Positions 12,546-23,663 of a stretch of DNA of 64,000 bases are shown here, piece after piece. Source of the DNA: Marsupella aquatica (Eukaryota; Marchantiophyta); NCBI GenBank assembly GCA_973895155.1, contig OZ316899.1:10540001-10604000 (forward strand). Direction: 5' to 3'. The notes under the pieces were generated by a model. It made no database searches. It saw only the letters and a list, made by a program, of their open reading frames with translations, and had not been told where the DNA came from. How positions within the stretch are numbered: the first letter of the stretch is position 1; each line of letters begins with the position of its first letter. Both the position numbers and the translations under genes were made by a program.

Positions 12546-12894
12546 CCAAGACTCTATACACAATTGCATCATTAATTAGAGCCCAATATCTTAAGCATGC
12601 AAGACTATAGCTTATCAAAAAAATTACATAGTCCGGTACAAACCCCAAAATTTGTTCTCCGCAACAAAGAAACTTGCAAGAGGTCCCTCTACATGCATGA
12701 CACGTTCACTGTCCCGTTCACATATGTAGAGCCCTACAAAATGCGGATTCAAATATGAAAGCAAATAATAACTCCAACCATGTGCCCTTACCCCATACAA
12801 AACCTAAATATCCTAAATTATACTCTAAACCCTCCAATACCATACCCAACCCAAATTCAAAACATTATATTGGACCCCCTTTGGGAAAGCCAAG

Positions 12895-13090
12895 AGGTAT
12901 CCGATATAACTTCATGAGGGGTCCGATGCAATAGGAAACGGGCCACACTTGGTAAATACACGGCCACAAGAAAGGGACAAGGGGTCCGAAGCAGATAGTT
13001 TTGGAAAGTCCAATTGCGTGTCCGATACCTTTGGTTTCGCAAAGTCCGAAACAAAAAGAATCGAAAGCAGAAGGTTTTGTTTCGGAAAAA
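12895..13090. promoter_or_regulatory. Internal CCGATA cluster upstream of TnpA-like gene
   Basis: Copies and variants of the subterminal motif (TCCGATA, TCCGATG, TCCGAAG, TCCGATAC, TCCGAAAC) occur about 110-300 bp upstream of the TnpA-like start codon at 13200. If the gene product binds this motif, as TnpA of En/Spm binds its subterminal repeats, the cluster could mediate autoregulation. This is an inference from position and motif identity. Confidence 0.55.
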
Positions 13091-13199
13091 TGAACCGATG
13101 CAGGTGCGAAGACCCGCGCGTCAGGCCCTGTTTTGCACTTGGTGTTTTTCAAATTTTTTGAAGCTGGATCAAGGAGGAGAGCTTGAAGGAGGAGGAGAG

Positions 13200-15550
13200 A
13201 TGGAGGGGGCCGGGGGATCAGGTGGTGGGGGAGACCAAGGGGGATCAGGTGGTGGTGGAGAGCAAGGGGGACCGTCCCAGCCATACAATGAAGTTATGAG
13301 GGACATTTTTGTGGCCAAGGCTAGGCTGAGTGTGGAGGACGCGGAGAGAGTAGTCCCACTCCTCCAAACGCTGATTGATGCCTCTCGGCGTGAGGCAGAG
13401 AAGACTGCTGCTGCAAGCATTGCAAGTGAGAAGGAGGCAAAGAAGAGGAAGAAAGAGGCAAAGAGAGGCAAGGGGGATGCAGAGGAGACACTATCTCCAA
13501 GAAAATGAGAGAAAAAGCTTTGAAAAGAAGCTAGGGCAATTGAGAAGGTGCGATTGGAGGAGCAGAGGCGAAAGGAGGCAGAGAGAGCTCTCAGGCCGGA
13601 GCTAGCTCTCAATTTGGGTGGTGGTCCATTGCCTAAGAGCTACCATCTATTCCGAAGCCAATTCAAGCAGGTGTTGAGGGCCAATTTGGGGCCACTGGAT
13701 TACTGGGGCAAGAAGAAGGAGGAAGAGAGATTGAGAATCAGAGAGCAGGTGAAGGAACGGTTCAGGAATGGGGTCTACATTGATGACAGGTTCCTAAACA
13801 AAAAAATTTCAGCATCACTCTCAGACATGCGCAATCATCAGCGAGAGAAATTCAGAAAGTACCTTGGAGATATGGTAGTGGATGCAGAGGTGATCAGGGA
13901 GGAGGGTTGTCCAGACGATGTTTCCCCCGATGAGTGGGCGGCTTGGCTTGAGGAGGAACTCTCAGTCCATGCCTGGCTGAAAAGAAGACATTGGGACAAC
14001 GAAATTAGACTGGCAGAGGAGAAGCAAAAGGCTGGGGAGAATGTTGATATCCTCCCCCTTCAACAGAACCTGCAACAATGGGCAGCTCAGGCAGCAAGAC
14101 TCCCCAAATCACCAAGGCACATCATAGCAGCATTGGAGAGAGTGCAGGGGAGGCCAACCATCACTCACTGGATGGGGCAAGGTGGCTCCAATCGATTGAA
14201 GGCTGAGTTTGTAAGTGCCCTCCCTCTCCTCCCCACCTCGACTCCCTGATCACCTGACTCCTCGCACGAAGAATGAGTTGTTTGTGCCTTATGTTTTTTG
14301 TTTAAACCCTTTGCAAAACTCGTTTTTGCTCTCGGGCCTATTCTTTCCGATACTCATCTGATAGGTTTTGCATTGGAAGCAGCATCGGATACCGTGTCAT
14401 GCCATTTTGCCTATTACGCATCCAATATATGTCCGATGCAGGCTGTATCGGACTCTGCATCGGACCCCTCGGCAAACATTTAAATTTTTGAATGAACGTA
14501 CTTAACATTAATTTTTTACTAGGGTAGAGTATAAGTTAGGGTGAACTATGGTTTAAGGTTACATTAGGGCTACGTAGGGTGGCTTGGTTTAGGGTAGGGC
14601 ACGCTAATACTAGATTTGATATTAACCTGGCCTCTATGGGTTGGATCTTTAAATTTCAGGAGCGGGAGTATGGTCGCCCTATTGCGCCGTTGGAGAGGAA
14701 TTTGGCAAAGACGGATGGACCCCGCGCTCTAAAGCGCCACCTTGAGGATGAGTTGGGAGAGGTAAGTGTTCACCCTAGGGTGACATAATGTTTAAGGTTG
14801 TCATGAATTTGTTAGAGTTATGGTCGGGACCATTCATTCTAACCGCAATTAAACCCTATTGCGCAGGATGAGGAGGGGTCTGGGTCGGAGGAGTTGGACT
14901 CAGATTCTGAGCAGGATGCTGAGGCAGGGTTGGGGAGGGTGCCCACAGTCACCCGTACTCCTCAGGTCCGAGGTGTTGTTGCCCCATCTGGTGCTGTTGC
15001 CCCATCAGCAGGGAGGGGTGGGTCACATGCTGCTGATGGTGTGGGCTCCCATCGCTCTGGAGCATCATGTGGTGCAGGGCCCAAGCACTCAGGGGGTAGT
15101 AGAGGTGATGGCATGGGACTAGGCCATTGCGTAGGAGTATCTGGTGCAGGTGGCCCTTCCCAACGAGGTAGTGGCGACGTGCCGGATGGTGGATCTAGAG
15201 GGTGCGCACCATCTCGTGAGTCTGGTGGGAGTACAGCACGACATGGGCCACCCATAGGATCTGTCGGCGCACCATCCCATCACTCTAGCAAGTCGGCGGG
15301 AGGAGCTGAGGCCTCCTTTCACTCTGCCGTGTCGGGGGTTGGTGGGACATCTACCTTGCCTGACCACCCTAGCGGTGCATCTAGTGGGTTAGGGTCTAGG
15401 CCTGCATCAGGCCAACCCATGCCATCTGGTGAGCAGGTGGCTGCCACGGTTGTGGGCAGCCAGAGGGAGAAGGGCTCTCATGATGCTAGACCTGTACCCA
15501 CCCTTCGTTCTCGCCCAAAGAAGAAGAAGGGACGCAACACACCTTTTTAG
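13200..15550 (+). pseudogene. CACTA-1 TnpA-like coiled-coil protein, three exons
   Basis: Exon 1 13200-14210, exon 2 14660-14761, exon 3 14867-15550, all with GT-AG borders (GTAAGT donors) and phase 0, about 600 residues. The ATG at 13200 is followed by a Gly-rich repeat, a Lys/Glu coiled coil, a central region with a pattern like plant Transposase_24/TnpA proteins (residues about 130-320), then a long Gly/Ser/His-rich tail ending in a basic RPKKKKGR patch. Two in-frame TGA codons (13506-13508 and about 13521-13523) interrupt the coiled coil. Both fit CGA-to-TGA change. The gene is divergent from the transposase, unlike canonical En/Spm where both share a strand. Confidence 0.7.
14335..14475. 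promoter_or_regulatory. CCGATA cluster inside intron 1 of the TnpA-like gene
   Basis: At least five motif copies (CCGATAC, ATCGGATAC, TCCGATGC, TATCGGAC, CATCGGAC) lie within the 449-bp intron 14211-14659. They match the subterminal arrays at both transposon ends. A role in splicing or autoregulation by the element's own DNA-binding protein is possible but not shown. Confidence 0.55.
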
Positions 15551-15880
15551 AGGTTAGTTGCATTTAGGTGGGTATCTAGTGCTAGACAGCTTTGATTAGA
15601 CACTCACTAGGAGGTACCTTGTATATAGCTAGTGTAGTCTCTAGTCAAAGCTCTCTTTACATCTTCTATCGTGCCATCACAACCAGGAGGGGTCTACCCG
15701 GTAGGCCTAATCCATTTTGTACATATTGGGGTGATCCCCTTTTTGAATATGATATTTTGACCTCGTGTTTATAGCATTATCTTTGGTTCCTAATTGGTGT
15801 ATGTCACCTTCAACCCCAAACCAATACCCAAACCCCCAAAAAACCACCCATGAAACCCTGTATTCCACCCCCAGAACATT
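15551..15880. other. 3' flank of TnpA-like gene
   Basis: No coding frame with recognisable content. It precedes the right subterminal repeat array and presumably includes the 3' untranslated region and polyadenylation signal, which I cannot place. Confidence 0.4.
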
Positions 15881-15884
15881 TGAT

Positions 15885-16380
15885 AATCTGTTGCAAGTCC
15901 GTTACCATCCGTATCGGTAATATAGTAGTGTTCGATGCTGCTACCTTTGAACTTTCCCATCCCCAACGCATCGGACCCCTCCTTCAAGGTTCCCATCTTA
16001 AATCTATCGGATAGTCCGATACAAAAAATAGCGCACTTTCCGTTTTGATAAATAACGCAATGTCCGATACAAATTACTTCGCAAATTGCCATATGAAATC
16101 TATCGGACATCCCGATTTAAATAGGATCGGACATAGGAAATTGTCGTGTGCCGTCGTGTGTTAGTTATCTGATTCATTTTACATCGGACCTAAAATATCC
16201 GTAACACGTTACAACGGAACTTCCGTTGCCCAAAATATTGGAAAGTCCGATGGAAGTCTGATGGTCGATATGCGATAGTTTGGGCATCGCAAAGTGCGTT
16301 GGGAATTGCATCGGATGATAAAAAAATTGCGTCAATTTTCCTGAAGGGATCCGATGTAAATCCTATCGAATAAAGGCCCA
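15885..16380. repeat. CACTA-1 right subterminal repeat array
   Basis: Around fifteen copies or variants of TCCGATA/TATCGGA in both orientations, for example near 15912, 15967, 16005, 16014, 16062, 16099, 16125, 16181, 16245 and 16350. It mirrors the left array and is the expected binding region for the element's TnpA-like protein. Confidence 0.85.
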
Positions 16381-16394
16381 AAAATGTACTAGTG
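16378..16394 (-). repeat. CACTA-1 right terminal inverted repeat
   Basis: Read on the minus strand it starts CACTAGTACATTTTTGG, matching the left end at 16 of 17 positions. The TTT that follows (16395-16397) repeats the TTT before the left end. Confidence 0.95.
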
Positions 16395-17437
16395 TTTGGA
16401 TTATGTAATGGGCCCAGCACGTTTCAGAGGCTTATGATGATGCTGTTTCATGAATACTTAAATCAATTCATGCAAATCTTCCTTGATGATTTTACAATCT
16501 ATGGAGAGGAAGATCAGCACATAAACCACGTAAGATTATGTCTTTTAAGATGCAGAGAAGGAGGGGTCAGTTTAAACCCAGACAAATGTACATTCTTTGT
16601 ACCATCCGGGAAGATATTGGGTCATATTGTCTGCAAGCAGGCTTTATGAGTAGATCTTGACAAAATTAAAATTATAAAAGAAATGCCAGTACCCACAAGC
16701 GCAACACAAGTGAGAAGATTTTTGGGAAGCGGGGTTTTTATCGACGTTACATTAAAGGTTACTCGAAAATCAATGCCCCTTTAGCGCGATTAGTGGGTAA
16801 TCGTCAAGCTTTCAACTGGGATGACGATTGTCAGAAGGCTTTCAAAAAAATCAAGGAATGGCTATGTCACACACCAATACTCAAGGAGCCGGATTGGAAG
16901 AAGGAGTTTCATTTGCACACCGACGCATCATTGGTAGCAGTTGGAGCGATATTGGCACAAACAGGAGAACAGGGTATAGATTTACTCGTTTATTATGCAA
17001 GTAGGTTACTAAATTTACATGAAAAGAATTATACCACCACTGAAAGGGAAGCATTGGCCATGATTTTTGCTGTGATAAAATTCAGACACTACTTGTTAGG
17101 AAACTGTTTTGTATTCTTTGTGGACCACAACGCCTTGGTTAACTTAGTGAACAAACCTCAACTATCAGGAAGGATAGCCACATGGATTCTTTTGTTAGCA
17201 GAGTTTGATTACACTATTATTTACAAACCAGGAAGAACACATGTCATACCAAATTATTTGAGTAGGTTAGAATTGGGAGAGGCATCTACAATGGTAGATG
17301 ATCAACTACCTGACATGGGATTATTCCAAGAGGAAAAAGGGGAGTACCCGGTAAATTTGGTTACTCTGGATGATGAAACCAATTTGGAAAGGTATTTAAC
17401 CTATTGTAACCTTTGTGAGAAAAGTAAAAAAATATAA
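16395..17437 (+). pseudogene. Gypsy A reverse transcriptase 3' part and RNase H
   Basis: Starts exactly at the CACTA-1 junction with the second half of the FGLCNGPSTF motif. It continues through QIFLDDFTIYG (the catalytic xxDD motif, intact) and LNPDKCTFF. RNase H follows: FHLHTDASLVAVGAILAQ, NYTTTEREALAMIFAV, FVDHNALVNLV and a GRTHVIPNYLSRL-like end of the domain. A stop near 16647 and a lost base near 16728 break the frame, then 16793-17437 is open. Integrase is missing: the sequence turns into the PBS region of gypsy B. Confidence 0.88.
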
Positions 17438-17540
17438 AGGAGTGAGAGTTCGCTCCAAAAAGTGCTTGTCGCCTGTCCCAATTGCAACCAGAAATGCGTA
17501 GTTTGCCCGAGGAGGCCCTAACTTTAAGTCCTCGCGACAT

Positions 17541-17558
17541 TGGCGACCATACTGGGGA
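17541..17558 (+). promoter_or_regulatory. Primer-binding site of gypsy B
   Basis: TGGCGACCATACTGGGGA directly follows a sequence ending in CGACA plus one base, as expected at an LTR end. It resembles the TGGCGAC-type PBS seen downstream of many plant LTRs. The gag start (17581) lies 23 bp further on. Confidence 0.65.
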
Positions 17559-17580
17559 TTCCTTGGGGCGATTGGATGAG

Positions 17581-17835
17581 ATGGGTGACTATGACGAAGT
17601 TGATCGGATCTCAAGCATTGTCATGACGATGATGAGAACCATAAGGAAGGAAGAGCTTGAGGCAGAAAGGGCAAATAGGGAAGCGAATAGAACTACTCGG
17701 TGTCTCCAAGAGGTTCTAAAGGAGAATGGGCAGTTTGATGGGAGAAATGTGACAAGCTACCTTAAGTCTTACTTGGCATAAGCAGCTATCTACAAGTTGA
17801 ACGAAGGGACGGCGGTGAAAGGGGGTTTGTATGGT
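17581..17835 (+). pseudogene. Gypsy B gag, N-terminal part
   Basis: Begins MGDYDEVDRISSIVM, continues through a charged helix, then FDGRNVTSYLKSYLA, a capsid-like motif of plant gypsy gag. A TAA at 17779-17781 follows (CAA would fit), and the same frame then reads AAIYKLNEGTAVKG. It ends at the TIR element. The gag sequence resumes at 28150 in a shifted frame. Confidence 0.7.
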
Positions 17836-17853
17836 GCGAGGAAATAGGAGAAA
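17836..17853 (+). repeat. TIR transposon, left inverted repeat
   Basis: GCGAGGAAATAGGAGAAA, preceded by ATGGT (17831-17835). A subterminal AGCGAGG copy follows at about 17860. Confidence 0.8.
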
Positions 17854-18198
17854 TTGACAGCGAGGTTAATGTTTGCTAGCGAGGTAAAACTAATGGTCAG
17901 AGTGGCAGATTGGGAGGATAGTGAGGTTTCTACAATAGAAATGAATCTTTTTTCCAGAATGGGATCATTCCATTCTATGTCCAGCGAGGTCGCTAGCCTT
18001 CAATCATTGACAAACCATATGAATATACACAAGTGAAACACCAGGCGGATATGAAAATGCATAGTGAATCAATGAACTCAGATATCAACCCGTTTTATAA
18101 GTCATGTTTCCAAAAAATGTACTGCCTCCAATATTTTGTCAAAACTGACAGTAAGTTTGAGTAAACATTGCAGAGCTATCCTTTGATTCCCTAGAAAA

Positions 18199-21100
18199 TC
18201 ATAAGTCACTTGAATGACTTTCATCCGACTCTATATCATTCCTACTACTAGTATTGCTCTGGTCACTACTGAAATCCCGACCAGTTGACTCAACAGACTC
18301 ATCAACATATTGCTTAACAAAGCATGCCTCATCTTCAACAAAAGGCAAGCAATACAAATTTTGTTTGGCTCCACGATGTGACCTACGACCTTTGCCTTCC
18401 CAAGTGACCACAAAAGCATTATCCGCCTGAATTGCCGATTTCTCTGCATAGCAAGGCAGAGTAAATGTCTTCTGAGGGGAAACAATCGAAGATTCTTCAA
18501 CCTTCCTTCGAAGCCAAAATCTCTCTTCAGAAAACCAGTCGACACGAGTATCTCTGAAATCAGGATAAAAATCACAGCAATATGAATGACAGATCCAATC
18601 AAAAGACAGTAGCAAGCTTCACCAACCAATTGATTAAAGCAAGGGAATCTGGTATAAGCAAGAGGATCAGTACATTACTCCATGTCAAATTCATCATCGC
18701 CATCCTGTGCATCAGGAACATTAGGAGCTCCATCTTTGTTTTTTGCACTCTTTGATCCTGCAAGAGAAAATTCATCATCTGAATCGAGGTCCTCCAATGT
18801 TTCAGTGAGGTCTTCAATTTTCTTGTGTCTCTCAAGAACACTCTTCAATGCCTTCTCCGCAGCACCATGGAGAACATCCCTGTCCTCGACCCCAACAACA
18901 AACCTCCCAGAGAGTTCTCCAGCTGAAAAAGAACTACCGTCTCCAATATTCCAATCGAGCACAATGTCTCTAGGCTTTGTGAGAAGCTCCATAACAGCCT
19001 GCATGAATCCAACAGATAATTGACAAGAACCAGAGAAAGCTAACTCTGCCCTGGTATCCCTTTTTGGATAACAAAGACTCAACATCGTCTTATGTGATGC
19101 ATCTTCAGACGTTGCCAGAGGGACATACTTCGGGTCCTTTGGGATCTTCCCATTGAATTCAACTCGGCAAAAGACATCCAGGCTTAAGTTGCAAACCTGG
19201 AAAAAACCAAAAAAATGTCAATTCATGAATCCAGGAAGGCCAGCAAGATCGCTGTCAAAACAGCATACTAAATCCTGTGAAATTCAGTCAAATCTCACCT
19301 CAATGTTCATGTTTGGCATCCACGTCGGGGACCCCAATAAAACGTGGTACTTTCGAAGATGTTTAAATTTGTTCCTCTGTTCAACAGCAGCAAAAATTTG
19401 CTTTGTGTGGTTAAATTCTCCACTATGGAGAACGGCCACATACCCATCATCACTCAACATTGGCCTCATCACTCCAAAGAAATAGTAAGGGAGCTTCTCA
19501 ACCCAGACATTCCATTGAGGAACTTCCACATCAGTAACACGAGGCCTCAGCCCAGTCGGAAGAGCTATGAACCCCAGATGGGCACCGGTCCCAGTGTAAG
19601 GCTTCCCGTTTATTTTTAAGGGATTCGGGTGTTCAGAAGAACTAGAAATATCTGAAAGCCATTGATCCCCCTCCCCCATCCAAGCAGGTCGAACCTTCTT
19701 CATACTTATCGAGTCAGTCGTCAAACGAAGATTACTCTTTGCAAGGAAATGTCTTCTTCCATCCAACTGGAGTCCACAGAGCCTCGCGACACCCTCTCGG
19801 ATTGACACTTCTTCCTCATCAGAATCTGACAACACTTGAACCTTTCTCTTCTTCTTCAACCTCTGGGACCCTGACTTATCACCTCCCGGTTTAGTCACAA
19901 GTTCAAAATCGGGTGACTCAGGCTCCACATGATCCTCCGGACGACCATTATTCACAGTCTGAACACTCTCGGAACCTGAAGACTTCCTCCGTTCTGGATA
20001 CAAAAAGAAACCTAAGAGCCTTAGGATATGTCATAAACTTAATGAGAAGAGCAGCTTGGGAGAGATAAGAGAAGAGAGCTTGGGAGCAATAAGAGTATAT
20101 ACTTACTTTTCTTTCCAGAAAGCATAGAGCCATCTCTTGATACCTCTTTGGCAGCGTCTCTCTTCAATTTCCGAGGGCGGCTCCTATCCACACTCGGTGC
20201 CACCTCGAGGCATGCCTGCTCCATCGACACACACCCAGCAAGTTCTACTTCCGGGTTGCACAATTTAGATTCACTAATAAAAAATTCTGGGACCAAGCCA
20301 CGATTGATCTTTTGAAGCGCAGCTTTCTCTGTGACATCAAATGTCAGTGACCAATTCTCTGAATCTAAATACCAGGGACAATGCAGCACCTCCCATTCAC
20401 TTATCTTCCGCAAGGGTTCAATGTCCTCAATAGGGTACATCGAGTACTCCCCAAACTTCTCACAACTGGAATCATCTCTTGCATATTGAGCCCATTGAGA
20501 GAAACATGTCGGGTAACACCACCAAAATGATCTATTTGCCACCTCACGATCCACAAAAAACCTGTAAACATACCTTTTTGCCCTTCGACGGAAAGAAACA
20601 ATGTCAATCTTTTCCCCAACTTTTGGGGTCCAAATGCTCTTGAAGAACCTTACCTTAACCCGCTGCAGGAAATCTTCTAATTCATCATCAATTTCAGCAA
20701 GGAGGGATGCCTGACTATTCTCCGGGGAAGAAAGAATTCTAGATTCAGGGACAGTGAGAATAATCGCAGATATTGCTTCACTTAGTAAGCACCTCGCAAT
20801 GGACTCTACCTGTTCCCATGTTGCCCATCGATGCAACCAGAGCTTGGTCTCACTATCCGAAAATTGAGATGGATGAAAATATTGTTTACGCAACTCTGGT
20901 CTGCACTTTGCTTCGAGAAGAGTGCAACGGAGTTGTGGACTCAAAGAAGTTACCCCGGTGAAAAGCCTTGCACGATCAAGACCACATGAAACATTCCCTC
21001 TCCCCTTATCATCCGTCCGCTGAGCTTCCTTCCTTTCTTTCTCACAATAATTATGCATCTCAACACATTTCTTGAAGAAATCCCCAAAGTCTGGATTCAG

Positions 21101-22259
21101 GAGCGGGGCAAACTTTGGAACTTTGACATTCCAGTCGGAGAGTTGCTCCTTCATCATATCTCGAACTGCAATGTCTTTTGCAGCTTTCGACAAAGGTTCG
21201 CCCAATTCCTCCTTCAGTGCAAACTTCTTTAACAAGTCAGCAGTTTGCGAAGCTATATTTGCAGCAGAAAGAATATAAATGCATGCATCTAAGGTCATAT
21301 GCTTCAAATACCACGACGGCTTCTTTACATTTTGCATCTTCTGCTGAAATAACTTGAAATTTTCCGGATCAATTAAATCCTTGTAAACTGAAAGGTCCGT
21401 GCTCAGGATCTTCTGGACCCGATCAGCTTCCAGCACCCATGAATTCTCGACATGGCATTGTGTCAACCTGACAATGAGTATATATTTCAGCAATCGGCAA
21501 GAACAAATTGTGCCCGAAAATGAAGCAAAAAGATCAAATGTGTCCAGGCTCTTCTCACCGGTTGAGAGCATGCATCGCAGATTCAATCTGCACGAAAGTA
21601 TCCTTCTCTCCTTTGAAAATCTTTGAGACAACTCGAGGATGATACTTCACATCGTGAGGATTCTCAACAACAAGTAGGTTCCACGAATAGAGACGGTGAT
21701 TGCCATCGAATACACTAAACATCTTATCCTTGAGCACAGCAAAATCAGGATGCGAATCACACTCCCTCTCAAAAGCTTCATTCTACGCCAACCACATTGG
21801 ATCCCAGCTCTGTTTGATTGTGTCATTCAGAAACTGCATGTCCCCATTCTCATTTGTCATTTGCACATAGAAATGAGGCGCGTCCTCAATGTACCCTTGA
21901 GCTCGGAACTCGCTCTTAAGAGTCTCTATCGCATTCGAATCTGTCTACAGAGACCTTACGAGCTGCATGTTCTGCATTCAACATAGTGGAATTCTTGGGG
22001 GAACAAGAGGATACCCAAATTCGTCTGGCCCAAACTGGTAAAGGTGACGGTTAATTACAACTGAGAAAGGCTCGGACTTGGTAGAATCCATCAAAGGTGG
22101 CACAATATCCATTGGATCAACAAGCTTTCGCCTCCTTGGAGTCTTCAGCCCCGAAGCAAGTGCTTTGTGGCTTGTAGAACTTCTGGTCTCCCGACGTTGA
22201 GAGGCAGCTGATTGTGAGGCAACGGATGAAATAGACTCAGGAGATGCAAAAGTTGCCAT
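18199..22259 (-). pseudogene. ParB-like plus DNA-methyltransferase-like gene, five exons
   Basis: GT-AG exons 22259-21559, 21467-20107, 19993-19299, 19196-18679 and 18553-18199 join in frame into about 1,209 codons. Residues about 165-200 include VFDGNHRLYSWN, the pattern of ParB/Srx-like domains. A mostly helical region with an acidic/basic linker (KKKRKVQVLSDSDEEE) follows. The part near residue 860 (VWVEKLPYYFFGVMRPMLS then GYVAVLHSG) and LLTKPRDIVLDWNIGDGSS plus RFVVGVEDRD near 1,000 resemble beta-class amino-methyltransferases, with motif I after the catalytic region. A DPPY motif is not visible, so catalysis is doubtful. Exon 1 has three in-frame stops (21980-21978 TGA, 21947-21945 TAG, 21785-21783 TAG), each one C-to-T step from CGA or CAG. 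Downstream exons are open. The start could instead lie upstream at 22337. Confidence 0.68.
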
Positions 22260-23663
22260 CGACTGATAAGGAGAAGAGAACCACACGAAGGGAAGACAAG
22301 GAATTGGTACGGTGAATGCAAAGGAATCCAAAGTCACATGTGTTGGGAATCCAAAGTAAGAATTCAGGGGAATCCAAAGTAACCCATACTACAGTGTACT
22401 TGACAGTGACAGGGAATATCAGTATTTAACACCTTGATGTGAAAGATCCATCAACAAGATCTCAACTCTGTTAATCCCACCAGCACTAACGTTAACGAAG
22501 CTCCAGTTAACGTTAACTTGGAGTCTAGTTAGTATTTACCAACAACTCGGTCGGATGAAATGTACATTCAACTTCAACGGGTTGGAGACAATTAATCTCT
22601 AGGTGACCAACTTGGGTTGGGTGTCCGTTGAAACTAACCATTCTCCAAAAAAATATATGTGCCGATGGAATAAATAAACCAAAGTATTTATGAAATGTAC
22701 TCTTTCAAATCAAGTTAACCCTTCCAACGGTAATATAATTTTGAATCTTTGGTGCACGTAGATGCACTTGGTCACCATTTGGAACGAGTCTGGATCTTTT
22801 TAATGGAAAAATGGACAAACCCCATACGTTGTTTAAGCCCAGTATTTAGACAGTTTTTTGCCAATGACATCGCTGGCCAAATCACTGTAAACCCTAAACC
22901 CTTAATATGATGTTTGTCCATTTTAAATGAGCTCTTAATGCTTTCTGAAAATCTTTAATACTCTACAGAATCTTTGAAACTGTTAAACCCCTCTACTAAA
23001 AGCTCTCGGTTTAACTACTATGTTATGACATTTATGAAATATATTAGGTTCTGGATTCCTGAATTGACCCCCAAACAGAAATAAAAGTATATGAAAATTT
23101 CTGCGGGTTCAGGCTAGCGGTATCGCTGGCCTTATTGAAGTTTTATGAATGGTTTAATTACGGGAAATCTCAGATTCCTCTCTTCTGTTTATATCATGTT
23201 GTTGGTGAACATGATGTTTTCAAATATCAAAAATTTAGATCTTAAACACTGAAAACTTACCTTAATTATGTCTAGCAAGGTTGCTAGCAAAACTATTTTT
23301 GAACACAAAGCTCCAAGTTCATTTAGCGTCCTAGTACACCCCAACTATACCCCAAGTTCAGGAAATGTGCTAGTATATCCCTCACCATACTTCTTGTCAA
23401 AATAAAATAGGCCATTTAATTAAAGAGTAAACACTAAAATTCTGGTTCATAAGCACCTCATTATTCGAGAAAATTTAGGCTAGCGATATCGCTGGCAATA
23501 ATTATTTCTTGAAGGTATTATAGCCGTTGAGGTTTTGTCGTATCTGCAACATTAAACTGACGTTCCATTATTCTATATTCATCCATGATGTTTGTGTCCG
23601 AGTATTATTCTATATATTCATCCATGATGTTTGTGTTTGGATCCTTGTCTTGGTTCTCTTTTG
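22260..23663. promoter_or_regulatory. Divergent intergenic region of the TIR transposon
   Basis: Separates the two divergent genes. It contains palindromic motifs near 23114, 23273 and 23474 and a half-site near 22870, which makes it a candidate shared promoter and regulatory region. No coding frame with family motifs was seen. Confidence 0.5.

Larger units (their letters stand above)
11551..13199. other. CACTA-1 divergent intergenic region
   Basis: Non-coding stretch between the leftward SET/TNP2 genes and the rightward TnpA-like gene. It contains a degenerate direct duplication (11841-12545) and, close to the TnpA-like start, a cluster of CCGATA/CCGAA motifs (12895-13090). It probably holds the promoters of both transcription units. 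Short frames here show no family motif. Confidence 0.6.
6086..16394. mobile_element. CACTA-1: complete CACTA (En/Spm) transposon, 10,309 bp
   Basis: Both ends begin with CACTAGTACATTTT in inverted orientation, the CACTA terminus. The flanks carry a 3-bp target duplication, TTT at 6083-6085 and 16395-16397, which is the size known for this superfamily. Subterminal arrays of CCGATA-type repeats lie inside both ends. The element holds a minus-strand TNP2 transposase (decayed), a minus-strand SET-domain gene and a divergent plus-strand TnpA-like gene. Autonomous activity is unlikely because transposase and TnpA frames carry stops, but the ends look usable by a transposase supplied in trans. Confidence 0.95.
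3330..17437 (+). mobile_element. Gypsy retrotransposon A, decayed and split by CACTA-1
   Basis: A plus-strand Ty3/gypsy polyprotein remnant in the order gag, zinc knuckle, protease, reverse transcriptase, RNase H. The coding sequence runs 3347-6085 and resumes at 16395, because CACTA-1 (6086-16394) sits inside the reverse transcriptase. The frame is broken by many stops and shifts. Several stops are TGA where arginine or tryptophan fits, consistent with C-to-T decay. No LTR was found on either side. The 3' end stops near 17437, short of the integrase, where the PBS region of gypsy B begins. Confidence 0.85.

Noticed and set aside
13014-13199. Upstream extension of the TnpA-like frame
   Set aside because: The frame is open upstream of the ATG at 13200 but consists of the CCGATA/CCGAA motif cluster, which is more plausible as regulatory sequence.
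14962-15367. Minus-strand ORFs over the Gly/Ser-rich tail of the TnpA-like gene
   Set aside because: They are shadows of a GC-rich low-complexity exon and contain no motif.
18231-18629. Alternative minus-strand ORF overlapping exon 5 of the methyltransferase-like gene
   Set aside because: It is a shifted frame over an exon whose own frame joins correctly to exon 4 through a GT-AG intron.
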